In this document: positions 1-6,426 of the stretch, in pieces
Position numbering within the stretch: position 1 is the stretch's first letter
How the letters are laid out: the number at the start of each line of letters is the position of its first letter
DNA from: a virus
DNA: 26,796 nucleotides
Reading direction: 5' to 3' (one strand)
Virus record (IMG/VR): IMGVR_UViG_3300021599_002224
Span: 1 to 26,796 of that record
Notes under the pieces: model-generated
Told to the model about the DNA's origin: nothing
Databases searched by the model: none
Seen by the model: only the letters and a program-made list of their open reading frames with translations
Program-made: the position numbers and the translations under genes

Positions 1-1362
1 TAGCTGTATTCGGGGCTAATCAGGTCGGTAATCAGGTCTGCATCGCCCTGCGGGATAGCTCCGGTCTGCAACCACTCTCGCATCCGCCCCCAAATCTCCG
101 CCCGCTTGTTGTAGTAGGTGTCGCTGTCAGTGGGGCTTGACCCCATCTGCACCTCAATGACCTTGAACCCCCAAGCCTTCAGGTTATCGACCACGCCACC
201 CCCGACACCGTTGCCGTCCACAAACACGGACTGCACCTGGTACTTCGTGGCAAGGTCCGCCACGATGCCTGCAAGTTGAACCGTGTCGATGCCCTTGAAC
301 TTCTGCCATGGGATAGACCGTGCATCGCGTCCCTTGCGAAACGCTATCACCGACTTGTCTTCCCCAAACCGCGCAACGTCCACCCCCATCAACAACGGCG
401 CGCCAGGGTCAGCAATGATGTCCCGTGTCGCCGCGCTGTACGCCTGGTCTTTTCCGATGAACTGGTTCGACCCTTTGTTGGGGAACTCGCCCTTGACCTC
501 CACGCGGGCTTCGTCGCTGTCGTCCCCGTACTGCGCGATGATCTTGTCGAACGTCCCTCTGTCCGTCCCCTCCACCGTCCGCGAGTCGATGTTGCGGCAC
601 CGCCAAAAGTTTCGGTCTTTGTGAAAGCACTCGAAGAACGCACCTGAGTTGCGGCGTGGATTGGAGAACACGAACCAGTACCTGTCAGGGATAGGTTCGG
701 TGAAGAAGCCTTCAGACACTGTCCAAATCGGTTTCGGGATACCGCTGGCCTCGTCCATAATCAGCATCACGCCGTGATGGTTATGGATACCGGCAAAAGC
801 GTCAGGGTTCTCCTCGCTCCACAATTGAGCGGCAGCGTACCAATACCCTGGGTCAATTTTCAAATCGCGTTGAACTGCTGCGCTGAACCACTCTGCGGGA
901 CGCAGCGACATGGCGTGCGTCTCCCACCAGTGCGAATTGATCGCCATCGACACCCACTTGCCCAGCTCGGCCATGGTGCGGGAGCGCAACTGCTGCTCGG
1001 TGTTTGCGGTAACAATCGTTGTGCTGCCGATGCGTGTGGACATGAACCATAGGGTGAGCATCGAAACAAGGGCGGACTTGCCAATGCCTCGGCCTGAGGC
1101 GTCGGCAGATCGCCACATTTCCATCAACGCCCCTTGAGCGCGGCGCATGTCGTTGGCCTGGATGTGCTTCTCCATCTCCTGGAAAGTTTCCAGCTGCCAA
1201 CCCCTCGGTCCCTTGGCGTGTTCAAGGGGTGTGCCTGCCTTGCCCCAGGGAAAAGCGAATAGGGAGAAGTTGAGCGGGGAGTTGTAAATCTCAGGGCTCC
1301 ACAGCTCCAGCATCAACTGTTCTTCGCCTTTGGAGTCGTAGATTGCTTGTTGCTTAGCCATG
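1..1362 (-). CDS. terL: Terminase large subunit (3' end outside window)
   Basis: This is the DNA-packaging motor ATPase and nuclease that translocates phage DNA into the prohead and cuts it. The reverse complement reads from ATG at 1362 and stays open to base 1, about 454 codons, so the C-terminus is missing. A Walker A-like motif SGRGIGKSA lies at about residues 89-97, a Walker B-like MLIMDEASG at about 199-207, and an RNase H-type nuclease start LLMGVDVARFGEDKS at about 323-337. These fit the T4-like large-terminase fold. It lies 128 bp downstream of the small subunit on the same strand, the usual order. No good Shine-Dalgarno sequence is close to the ATG; the nearest purine run (AAAGG) is about 15 nt away, and the space between is filled by the palindrome TGTTACGGTAACA. 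The family call is firm; the packaging strategy (cos or headful) cannot be told. Confidence 0.93.
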
Positions 1363-1374
1363 TTACCGTAACAA
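1362..1374. promoter_or_regulatory. 13-bp palindrome on the terL start codon
   Basis: TGTTACCGTAACA is a near-perfect inverted repeat (TGTTAC/GTAACA around one base). Its last base on the minus strand is the A of the terL ATG, so it covers the expected ribosome-binding region. Six further full copies lie between 4673 and 5417 around the XRE repressor gene, which suggests a repressor operator used at a distance. The binding protein is inferred. Confidence 0.7.
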
Positions 1375-1453
1375 CCTTTCGTGCGAAATTTTTAAAAAAA
1401 TTTGTGCGGCTTAGGTACCCGTTAAAATTGCCCGCCGCGATTTTTTAGGGGTA

Positions 1454-1472
1454 CCCCCCACCCCCACCCCCC
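1454..1472 (-). other. G-run tract in the terS-terL gap
   Basis: On the minus (transcribed) strand this reads G6-T-G5-T-G6. It sits in the 128-bp gap between terS and terL, followed by an A/T-rich stretch. Such a tract could fold into a bulged or two-layer G-quadruplex in DNA or mRNA, but there are only three G-runs, so a standard four-tract quadruplex is not guaranteed. No gene is seen in 1375-1490. Confidence 0.4.
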
Positions 1473-1490
1473 TTCGGCGTTTTTGCCGCC

Positions 1491-1997
1491 CTACGAAAAT
1501 ATATCCGGCGCCGCGTTCTCTTGCGGGTCGTGCGATTGTTTATCGCTTGCGCCGTCTATTATTTTATGTTCAACATCAATGACTTGTGATTGTGCGCTGT
1601 TGTGCTGGTAGCTAACTGGTAGCAGGCGGGCGCGTGCTTCGGCCAGCGTGGTGCCTATATCAATTGTTTGTGTGACGTTTAGATCAATCCTATCACCGTA
1701 CCGCTTGGCGTGCAGTTTTGACGCAAGCCACTGCCTAACCTGAATCTGATTGCGCGCCTTGGCCGCATCGTTCTCCGTGTCGGCTATGGTAAGCGCCTCA
1801 TCAGCTAGAATATCGGCGCGAATTTCGACGGCCCGGGCGTAAGCAATTGCCGCCTGCTTATCACCTCGCAACAGGTGGTGGAATTTACTAATCGTTATAT
1901 CGCATTGTTTTACGGCGTCTTTTAGCGAACTGCCCGCAAGGATGCATTCGATCACGCGATCAACAGTGGTTGTTTTAAGTGTGATTGCCGTATCCAT
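1491..1997 (-). CDS. terS: Terminase small subunit
   Basis: This is the DNA-recognition subunit of the packaging terminase, which binds the pac or cos site and recruits the large subunit. From the ATG at 1997 it has 168 residues. It carries an N-terminal helix-turn-helix-like part (VDRVIECILAGSSLKDAVKQ) and the typical small-terminase run with YARAVEIRADILADEAL, QVRQWLASKLHAKRYGDR and a C-terminal polar tail. A TTG start at 2033 would add 12 residues, but the ATG is preferred because a promoter with a perfect TATAAT ends seven bases before it, implying a leaderless or nearly leaderless message. It is followed by terL on the same strand and is divergent from the gene at 2121. The stretch 1605-1623 inside the gene resembles the integrase arm repeat. 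Confidence 0.85.
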   Translation of the reverse strand: MDTAITLKTTTVDRVIECILAGSSLKDAVKQCDITISKFHHLLRGDKQAAIAYARAVEIRADILADEALTIADTENDAAKARNQIQVRQWLASKLHAKRYGDRIDLNVTQTIDIGTTLAEARARLLPVSYQHNSAQSQVIDVEHKIIDGASDKQSHDPQENAAPDIFS

Positions 1998-2004
1998 AAT
2001 GGGT

Positions 2005-2033
2005 ATTATAACAATTTGTGCGCCGCAAAACAA
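2005..2033 (-). promoter_or_regulatory. Late promoter of terS-terL
   Basis: On the minus strand a -35 TTGTTT (2028-2033) is followed after exactly 17 bp by TATAAT (2005-2010). The predicted transcription start falls on or next to the terS ATG at 1997, so the message would be leaderless. The -10 is consensus; the -35 matches only at TTG. Confidence 0.6.
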
Positions 2034-2046
2034 CGTTGCATTTTGT

Positions 2047-2077
2047 TGTTGCGTTCAGCGCAACATGAGGGTATATT
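2047..2077 (+). promoter_or_regulatory. Rightward promoter with overlapping inverted repeat
   Basis: A -35 TTGCGT (2049-2054), a 17-bp spacer and a -10 TATATT (2072-2077) point toward the gene at 2121. The -35 lies inside an inverted repeat, TGTTGCG (2047-2053) and CGCAACA (2059-2065). A second short inverted repeat (ACCGC/GCGGT) follows the -10. The first repeat could be an operator for a protein different from the one reading TGTTACCGTAACA. Confidence 0.55.
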
Positions 2078-2120
2078 GTAAACATACCGCAACAACGCGG
2101 TTGTAAATGGAGAACACACC

Positions 2121-2477
2121 ATGGCAAAAGAATTATTATTTTGCGGACACGTTGAAAGCGCACACAGCGCTATCACCAGAGGGTATGGCATAGATAGCGA
2201 TGGCAACAAACATTGCTATGACTGTTGTTTAGCTATAGAGGTTGCGGCAATGCGGCGAGATAAAAAGGCGATCCTGTATCTAATCGACAACAACAGGGTA
2301 ACTAATTGGATAGGGAACCTTTCTATAAAGATAGGAACAATTAAAAAATCTTCTCACAACATAGCTAGGAATAGGTATGATTTTTGGTTTGTTTTTGATG
2401 GCCACGTATGGCACGGCGTGCAATATGGCGCCAACACGCAAATCGCCCATTGCAAGCAAACAAAAACCCTAGCCTAA
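2121..2477 (+). CDS. Small phage protein with Cys-rich N-terminus
   Basis: This is a 118-residue protein of unknown function. The N-terminal half has CGHVESA at residue 8 and HCYDCC at about 31-36, a possible zinc site. The C-terminal half, with RYDFWFVFDGHVWHGVQYGANTQIAHCK split over two strands, resembles a small family that I recall as frequent in proteobacterial phages, always annotated as hypothetical. The start is set by GGAGA eight bases upstream and by the promoter at 2049-2077. It is the first gene of a rightward cassette that ends at the terminator at 4014. Confidence 0.75.
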   Translation: MAKELLFCGHVESAHSAITRGYGIDSDGNKHCYDCCLAIEVAAMRRDKKAILYLIDNNRVTNWIGNLSIKIGTIKKSSHNIARNRYDFWFVFDGHVWHGVQYGANTQIAHCKQTKTLA

Positions 2478-2505
2478 CACCAACAACACTAAAGGATCAA
2501 ACACC

Positions 2506-3216
2506 ATGACAACAAAACTTGAAAATCTAATTTACGCCATGCTTACAGAAAATACCGGCGCACACCCCCTAGATAGCGGCGGCGCTTGTGGCCGGGGTTG
2601 GCAACGCAACGCCAAAATGACGATTGAGGATTTTAAGCGATCCCCATCCGCAACATTGCATGTTTCAAACTTTGCGGATGACCACGGGGCGACAAAATGG
2701 GATTGTCACCCTACTGTTTCGCTTTTTCACGCTATGGCCAACACGTTAGAATTAGATGATTTTTGCAATCAATTCAACGCGCTACCTTGCCCTGATTGGG
2801 ATGGCGACTATTACGGCGTGAGCCAAAGCCAAAGCGAATGGTTAAGCGATAATGAATTCACCGCCATGGGTGAAGGGTTTAACACCTATAACGACGGCGA
2901 CAACGTGCTATCCCAAATTTTACAGGGGCAATTGATGGATCGGGATCAAGAGACTTACCTATTGCTACAGATCCACAACGGTTGCGACGCGCGCGGGGGT
3001 TACACTGACGCTAAATTGTTTAAGCTGAACAGTGAAGAAACGATTTATAACCTATTAGGCGGCGCCTGTTCCTTTTGGGTTGATGATAAAACCTTGGATT
3101 GGCGCGGTGAATGGATCAATCAAGACGGCAGTTGCGCTAGTGATTCAGAGGTTGCCGCATTTTGCGAAAAAATAGGCGCGGGCACGCATAACGGCGACGC
3201 CTACTTTAGCTATTAG
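2506..3216 (+). CDS. Hypothetical phage protein, 236 aa
   Basis: This soluble protein is acidic and rich in Trp, Asp and Gly; no catalytic motif is recognised. Runs such as CPDWDGDYYGVSQSQSEW and YLLLQIHNGCDARGGYTDAK look like compact beta-rich structure. The start follows AAAGGA at a spacing of 9. It is 28 bp downstream of the previous gene and shares its leader style (AACAACACTAA ... ACACCATGA). The same gene order suggests an early, host-takeover or regulatory role, but nothing in the sequence specifies it. Confidence 0.75.
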   Translation: MTTKLENLIYAMLTENTGAHPLDSGGACGRGWQRNAKMTIEDFKRSPSATLHVSNFADDHGATKWDCHPTVSLFHAMANTLELDDFCNQFNALPCPDWDGDYYGVSQSQSEWLSDNEFTAMGEGFNTYNDGDNVLSQILQGQLMDRDQETYLLLQIHNGCDARGGYTDAKLFKLNSEETIYNLLGGACSFWVDDKTLDWRGEWINQDGSCASDSEVAAFCEKIGAGTHNGDAYFSY

Positions 3217-3266
3217 CTCAATCTGGCCGGGTAGGCCGCCAACACTAACACAAGGGAGAACACACC

Positions 3267-3602
3267 ATGATTAACCAAACCAAAACAATTGAGAAATACC
3301 GCATTTGGTGGAGCACCACCGATATGAAGGGCAAGCCTGCATCATCTTGTGAATGGGATTTTGAGGAAAGCAAATGGCAACATGAAAGTCACAAATCCGA
3401 TCATGTTTTTCACACGGGCGACTATGAAACAGCCCTGGACGTTTTCAATCAAGAGTTTAAGACTCAGAAAGAAAAAGGAACGCCTTTCAAGATGACTTTG
3501 GCCAAAGAGGTTTGCTTGTTTATTTACGACAAAGACGATGATGGGTGGATTTTTGATTCAAGCGAAACTACGCCTCTTATCACAAAAACCCATAAGGATT
3601 AA
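3267..3602 (+). CDS. Hypothetical phage protein, 111 aa
   Basis: This is an unknown soluble protein rich in Lys, Asp and Trp, with IWWSTTDMKGK near the N-terminus and a predicted mixed alpha-beta fold. The start is preceded by GGGAGAACACACC; the 15 bases ending at this ATG are identical to those before the gene at 2121. No signal peptide or membrane segment is seen. It belongs to the 2121-3994 cassette. Confidence 0.7.
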   Translation: MINQTKTIEKYRIWWSTTDMKGKPASSCEWDFEESKWQHESHKSDHVFHTGDYETALDVFNQEFKTQKEKGTPFKMTLAKEVCLFIYDKDDDGWIFDSSETTPLITKTHKD

Positions 3603-3605
3603 ACC

Positions 3606-3784
3606 ATGACAAACCAATTCACCCACAAGCACAGCTGGCCGGCAGATAAGGCCAGGATCGTGGATAACCTAGCCGGCAAGCCATGCTACAGCAGCACATC
3701 GCCAACGGCTTTGATGGAGGGCAAGCCGCTGATACGTTAGCTGCTCTGGCCAAAGTTAACCGCTTAACAACACCGAACCAGTAG
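3606..3784 (+). pseudogene. Short gene split between two frames
   Basis: From ATG 3606 (AAGGA nine bases upstream) the first frame codes 44 residues, starting MTNQFTHKHSWPADKARIVD, and stops at 3740. A second frame from ATG 3683 codes 33 residues (MLQQHIANGFDGGQAADTLA then ALAKVNRLTTPNQ), stopping at 3784 just before the next Shine-Dalgarno. The second part has a natural helical composition and continues smoothly from NLAGKP in the first, so one small protein with a single-base deletion near 3680 is the likely origin. A sequencing error or two overlapping mini-genes are alternatives. Confidence 0.45.
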
Positions 3785-3793
3785 GGGGACACC

Positions 3794-3994
3794 ATGACTG
3801 AAAATCTAAAAACCTGCTACCGCTCAGAATTGATCGACGGCAAAAGATATTATCGTGGCATGGTCAAAGTGACTTGCTCAAAAGATTTTCATTATTTTGT
3901 AAAATCCGATTGCCCCGGGCGCTTAACAAAAAACGACGCTTTGATCGACGCCGAAAACCTAGCCGCTGAATTGGCTGGCAATTCTGATTATTAA
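3794..3994 (+). CDS. Hypothetical phage protein, 66 aa
   Basis: This small basic-acidic protein begins MTENLKTCYRSELIDGKRYY and ends in an acidic helix (DAENLAAELAGNSDY). It has no recognised domain. A strong GGGGGA Shine-Dalgarno precedes the ATG. It is the last gene of the cassette, and a rho-independent terminator follows 20 bp after the stop. Confidence 0.7.
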   Translation: MTENLKTCYRSELIDGKRYYRGMVKVTCSKDFHYFVKSDCPGRLTKNDALIDAENLAAELAGNSDY

Positions 3995-4013
3995 ACCTAC
4001 CCCCCAAAACCCC

Positions 4014-4048
4014 AACCCCCGTTGCCCTTAAAGGCGCGGGGGTTTTTT
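4014..4048 (+). terminator. Rho-independent terminator
   Basis: The stem AACCCCCG (4014-4021) pairs with CGGGGGTT (4037-4044), and the run of T from 4043 to 4048 follows. It closes the 2121-3994 cassette and shields the gene-free region from rightward transcription. Confidence 0.85.
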
Positions 4049-4273
4049 GTATCCCGCACTAAAACCCTCAATAGCCCCTTAATCGAACAGGGGAGCCCGC
4101 TGGTAGCTTTTGCCCTTTGTTTGGGGTGTTGGGTAGGGGGACACCCTCAAACCCTATCCCTTGCCTTTCCCCTGTAGCCCTGCAAACACCTTGACGCGCC
4201 CCGTGCACCGCAACCCCCATCGCGGAGGGAGAGACAGCCCCATAACGCCAACGGGGGTGGATCTGCACATCCT

Positions 4274-4483
4274 TCACCCCACTACCCGGCACCCGTCACC
4301 CCACTACCCGGCATCCTTCACCCCACTACCCGGCACCCGTCACCCCACTACCCGGCATCCTTCACCACACTACCCAACATCCTTCACCGCACTACCCAAC
4401 ATCCTTCACCGCACTACCCGCCCGCCTTCAACCAACGCCAGCCTTCACCACACTACCCGCCCACCTTTAACCACCGCCTGCCC
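4274..4483. repeat. 22-bp tandem repeats, about 8 copies
   Basis: The unit begins TCACCCCACTACCCGGCA and is 22 bp long. Copies start at 4274, 4296, 4318, 4340, 4362, 4384, 4406 and 4445, with 17-bp shortened units at 4428 and 4467. The first four alternate in their last six bases (CACCCG, CATCCT), giving a 44-bp higher-order period; later copies have diverged. 22 is not a multiple of three, so the repeat is not coding, and it is about two turns of DNA. Confidence 0.85.
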
Positions 4484-4518
4484 TCAACCAACCAGTAACA
4501 GGCGATCCACGGCCAAAA

Positions 4519-4817
4519 CGGGCAAATTAGAAATTAGAACCGAAATAGAACCGAAATAGAAAAAAAAAAATCCCTAAAATCATATACTTATCTATATATT
4601 TCTATATTTCTATATTTTATAGAGTAAATCAGTAAAACATAACGTAGTAACATATTCTCCCACATGGTGGTTTGTTACTGTAACACTCTCCCGCACATTT
4701 TTTCACAGCAACTTGAAAATGAATTAGAAAACTAGAAAAATAGAAACGGTCATATTTTACAACCGCTTAGCTCCTCTATTTTGCTTTCCACCAAATTAGA
4801 AAATTAGAAAAATAGAG
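4519..4817. repeat. A/T-rich direct repeats (unwinding-element-like)
   Basis: AATTAGAAAACTAGAAAAAT at 4722 and AATTAGAAAATTAGAAAAAT at 4794 are near-identical, and a related shorter version lies near 4524. Between them is a stretch of repeated TCTATATTT (about 4592-4620). The whole segment is strongly A/T-rich compared with the flanks. It could be the melting site of an origin. Confidence 0.6.
4673..4685. promoter_or_regulatory. 13-bp palindrome, copy 2
   Basis: TGTTACTGTAACA is a perfect-arm copy with T at the centre. It stands alone 163 bp before the main array. Confidence 0.65.
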
Positions 4818-4835
4818 CGAAACGCCCAAAAACCA

Positions 4836-4848
4836 TGTTACCGTAACA
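4836..4848. promoter_or_regulatory. 13-bp palindrome, copy 3 (array)
   Basis: TGTTACCGTAACA. First of four regularly spaced copies; the next begins 32 bp on. Confidence 0.7.
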
Positions 4849-4867
4849 CTTTTTAACCCCTAAACGA

Positions 4868-4880
4868 TGTTACCGTAACA
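4868..4880. promoter_or_regulatory. 13-bp palindrome, copy 4 (array)
   Basis: TGTTACCGTAACA. The following ACTTTT also follows copy 3 in part, so the flanks are loosely repeated. The next copy begins 33 bp on. Confidence 0.7.
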
Positions 4881-4900
4881 ACTTTTCGCCACCGAAATTT

Positions 4901-4913
4901 TGTTACGGTAACA
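4901..4913. promoter_or_regulatory. 13-bp palindrome, copy 5 (array)
   Basis: TGTTACGGTAACA, the reverse-complement centre of the other copies. The next begins 34 bp on. Confidence 0.7.
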
Positions 4914-4934
4914 TGCAACCGACACCAATCGACT

Positions 4935-4960
4935 TGTTACCGTAACACCACAACGTAACA
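4935..4960. promoter_or_regulatory. 13-bp palindrome, copy 6, plus half-site
   Basis: A full TGTTACCGTAACA (4935-4947) is followed by the half-site GTAACA (4955-4960) just before the 3' end of the XRE gene. Confidence 0.7.
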
Positions 4961-4964
4961 ACTT

Positions 4965-5375
4965 TTAATCTGGCACAGCCAGCGCCGTAACAATCGCCGC
5001 AATTCTCTGCGCATCCGCTTTGGTTAATACAGCAGGCAAGCGGAGGTTGGCTATTGCGCCGCCAGCCAATGGGACGGGAATCTCAACATCCCCCTGCCCG
5101 ACGACAATGGTCGTGTCGCCCCGTGGCGTTTCGAGTGAGGAATATAACGGATGCGCCCCTGCGTGGCGCAGTACCTCGTCAACCTCAACCCCGATATAAT
5201 TGGCTATCTCTGCGGCCTCAGCCACACTCATCTTTCTACGACCGCGCAACATCAGGCTCACCGCAGCTGGGTCCAACCGCAATCTGGCCGCAAGCTGGCG
5301 CTGGGACAATTGTTTGTCCGCAAGGCGATCCTGAAACCATCGCGTGTCTATTCTCTCTTGGACATCAGTGTTCAC
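4965..5375 (-). CDS. XRE-family repressor (CI-like)
   Basis: This is a 136-residue DNA-binding regulator, probably the lysogeny repressor. Residues about 25-45 form a lambda-repressor-type helix-turn-helix (SQRQLAARLRLDPAAVSLML), followed by a fourth helix (MSVAEAAEIANYIGVEVDEV). The C-terminal part (DVEIPVPLAGGAIANLRL) is short and beta-rich, a probable dimerisation module; there is no LexA-type Ser-Lys protease, so RecA-driven self-cleavage is not expected. The start is GTG with GAGGGG seven bases upstream. Palindromes TGTTACCGTAACA lie on both sides of the gene and one is 30 bp upstream of the start, so autoregulation through it is likely. It is divergent from the Cro-like gene at 5564. 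Confidence 0.85.
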   Translation of the reverse strand: MNTDVQERIDTRWFQDRLADKQLSQRQLAARLRLDPAAVSLMLRGRRKMSVAEAAEIANYIGVEVDEVLRHAGAHPLYSSLETPRGDTTIVVGQGDVEIPVPLAGGAIANLRLPAVLTKADAQRIAAIVTALAVPD

Positions 5376-5404
5376 GGTTTACCCCTCGGAGTCAACGCTA
5401 CAGT

Positions 5405-5417
5405 TGTTACCGTAACA
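5405..5417. promoter_or_regulatory. 13-bp palindrome between repressor and Cro-like gene
   Basis: TGTTACCGTAACA sits in the divergent intergenic region, where any leftward repressor promoter must overlap it. This is the classical position of an immunity operator. Confidence 0.75.
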
Positions 5418-5497
5418 TCAGGCTGTGGACAAAGCAAGCGCAACTGTCAGATTCTCAATGGTATTTTATAAATACACATAAAATCGCATCAAAGGGG

Positions 5498-5526
5498 TTG
5501 CGGTAATCACAATGTTTTGATAACCT
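5498..5526 (+). promoter_or_regulatory. Weak candidate early rightward promoter
   Basis: TTGCGG (5498-5503), 17 bp, TAACCT (5521-5526), upstream of the gene at 5564. The -10 matches in only three positions. It is offered because the long rightward operon needs a promoter in this gap and no better one was seen. Confidence 0.3.
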
Positions 5527-5563
5527 TAGCTCAACAACACTTAAGATTTGAGAGGAACAAATC

Positions 5564-5896
5564 GTGCCGAAACAGCGCAACCTAGGCCAGTTTGGCCGCC
5601 CCACTTACAATCAAGCCGCCAAGGTAATCGCGCGGTTTGGCTCTGAGGCCAAGCTGGCCAACGCGATTGGCATTAGCAGGATCAGCTGCTTCCGCTGGCA
5701 GTACAAGAGGCCTGCGGGAAGTGACGGGTTAATCCCAACGCTTCAGATCGCCAAGATTAAGGCGGTGGCCAGAGCGGAGGGCATTCTCATCCGCGATGAG
5801 GATTGGGTGCCTGAAATCAACAATTGGGACGGTGAGACGGGCGAGCTGGCCAAGGTTACCCGCAAGCGCAAAACCCTGGCCGAGCTGTTGTCATGA
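5564..5896 (+). CDS. Cro-like helix-turn-helix protein
   Basis: This 110-residue DNA-binding protein begins at GTG with GAGAGGA at good spacing. Residues about 16-46 (AAKVIARFGSEAKLANAIGI, then SRISCFRW) match the small phage Cro/YdaS-like helix-turn-helix pattern, and GLIPTLQIAKIKAVARAEGI follows as in that family. The C-terminal tail is basic. It is the first gene of the rightward replication operon, opposite the XRE repressor, so a Cro or early-switch role is the simplest reading. Its stop overlaps the next start by ATGA. Confidence 0.8.
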   Translation: MPKQRNLGQFGRPTYNQAAKVIARFGSEAKLANAIGISRISCFRWQYKRPAGSDGLIPTLQIAKIKAVARAEGILIRDEDWVPEINNWDGETGELAKVTRKRKTLAELLS

Positions 5897-6402
5897 CCCG
5901 CGTTATTCTGGGTATCGACCCTGGCGTGCAAGGCGGCTTTGCTATCCTGGACGCCGAGACAGGCAAGTTGGTGGACGCGCAACCGTTTCCTTTAACGGAT
6001 TCTTTTTACCGTGGGAAAAGCGCCAAGCGGCTGGATGGGTACAAACTGGCTACGCTGCTGGATCACCACATGGCCTTGGCGGATGGGGAGATGCAGGCCG
6101 TGGTTGAGGCGGTGAGTTCCCGCCCGCGCCAGGCTGGTCAATTTCAGTTCGGCATCAACACCGGCATTATTCATGGCATCCTTTATGCGCATGGCATTCC
6201 ATTCACGCTGGTGGCGCCTGCCACCTGGAAATCGTTTTTCGGGATCAAGCGTGAGGAAGGCGAAACCAAGCAGGATAAGAAGTCGGAGGCCAGGGAGCTT
6301 GCGGCCAGGCTCTACCCCGAACACGCCGACAAGTTCCGCCGCATCAAGGACGATGGGGTGGCGGAGGCGGTGCTTATCGCTTTGTCCCGCGTGGGGCAAT
6401 GA
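5893..6402 (+). CDS. ruvC: RuvC-like Holliday junction resolvase
   Basis: This endonuclease of the RNase H fold should cut four-way DNA junctions formed in phage recombination and replication. The protein has 169 residues, normal for RuvC. Motif I is ILGIDPGVQGG with Asp9, motif II is AVVEAV with Glu72, and the C-terminal acidic motif is IKDDGVAEAVLIAL with Asp153/154 and Glu158, where bacterial RuvC usually has HDxxDA. A basic segment KQDKKSEARE precedes it. It overlaps the Cro-like gene by four bases, so the two are translationally coupled. The resolvase call is solid; the symbol is used by similarity of fold. Confidence 0.88.
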   Translation: MTRVILGIDPGVQGGFAILDAETGKLVDAQPFPLTDSFYRGKSAKRLDGYKLATLLDHHMALADGEMQAVVEAVSSRPRQAGQFQFGINTGIIHGILYAHGIPFTLVAPATWKSFFGIKREEGETKQDKKSEARELAARLYPEHADKFRRIKDDGVAEAVLIALSRVGQ

Positions 6403-6426
6403 CACAACAAACAATGGAGGAAACCA

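Larger units (their letters stand above)
4049..4964. other. Gene-free origin-like and operator region
   Basis: No convincing gene is present in these 916 bp. In order it holds a hairpin GGGTGT/ACACCC (4124-4146), 22-bp GC-rich tandem repeats (4274-4483), A/T-rich direct repeats built on ATTAGAAA and TCTATATTT (about 4519-4817), and palindromes TGTTACYGTAACA from 4673 onward. GC-rich iterons beside an easily melted A/T tract and spaced protein-binding sites resemble replication origins of phages and plasmids. The alternatives are a repressor 'sink' or a partition site. The function is inferred from layout only. Confidence 0.55.

Noticed and set aside
4274-4483. CRISPR array
   Set aside because: Units follow each other directly with no unique spacers, and there are no cas genes.
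4161-4559. A 132-codon plus-strand frame through the 22-bp repeats
   Set aside because: The repeat length is not a multiple of three, the product is Pro/Thr/His nonsense, and there is no convincing ribosome site.
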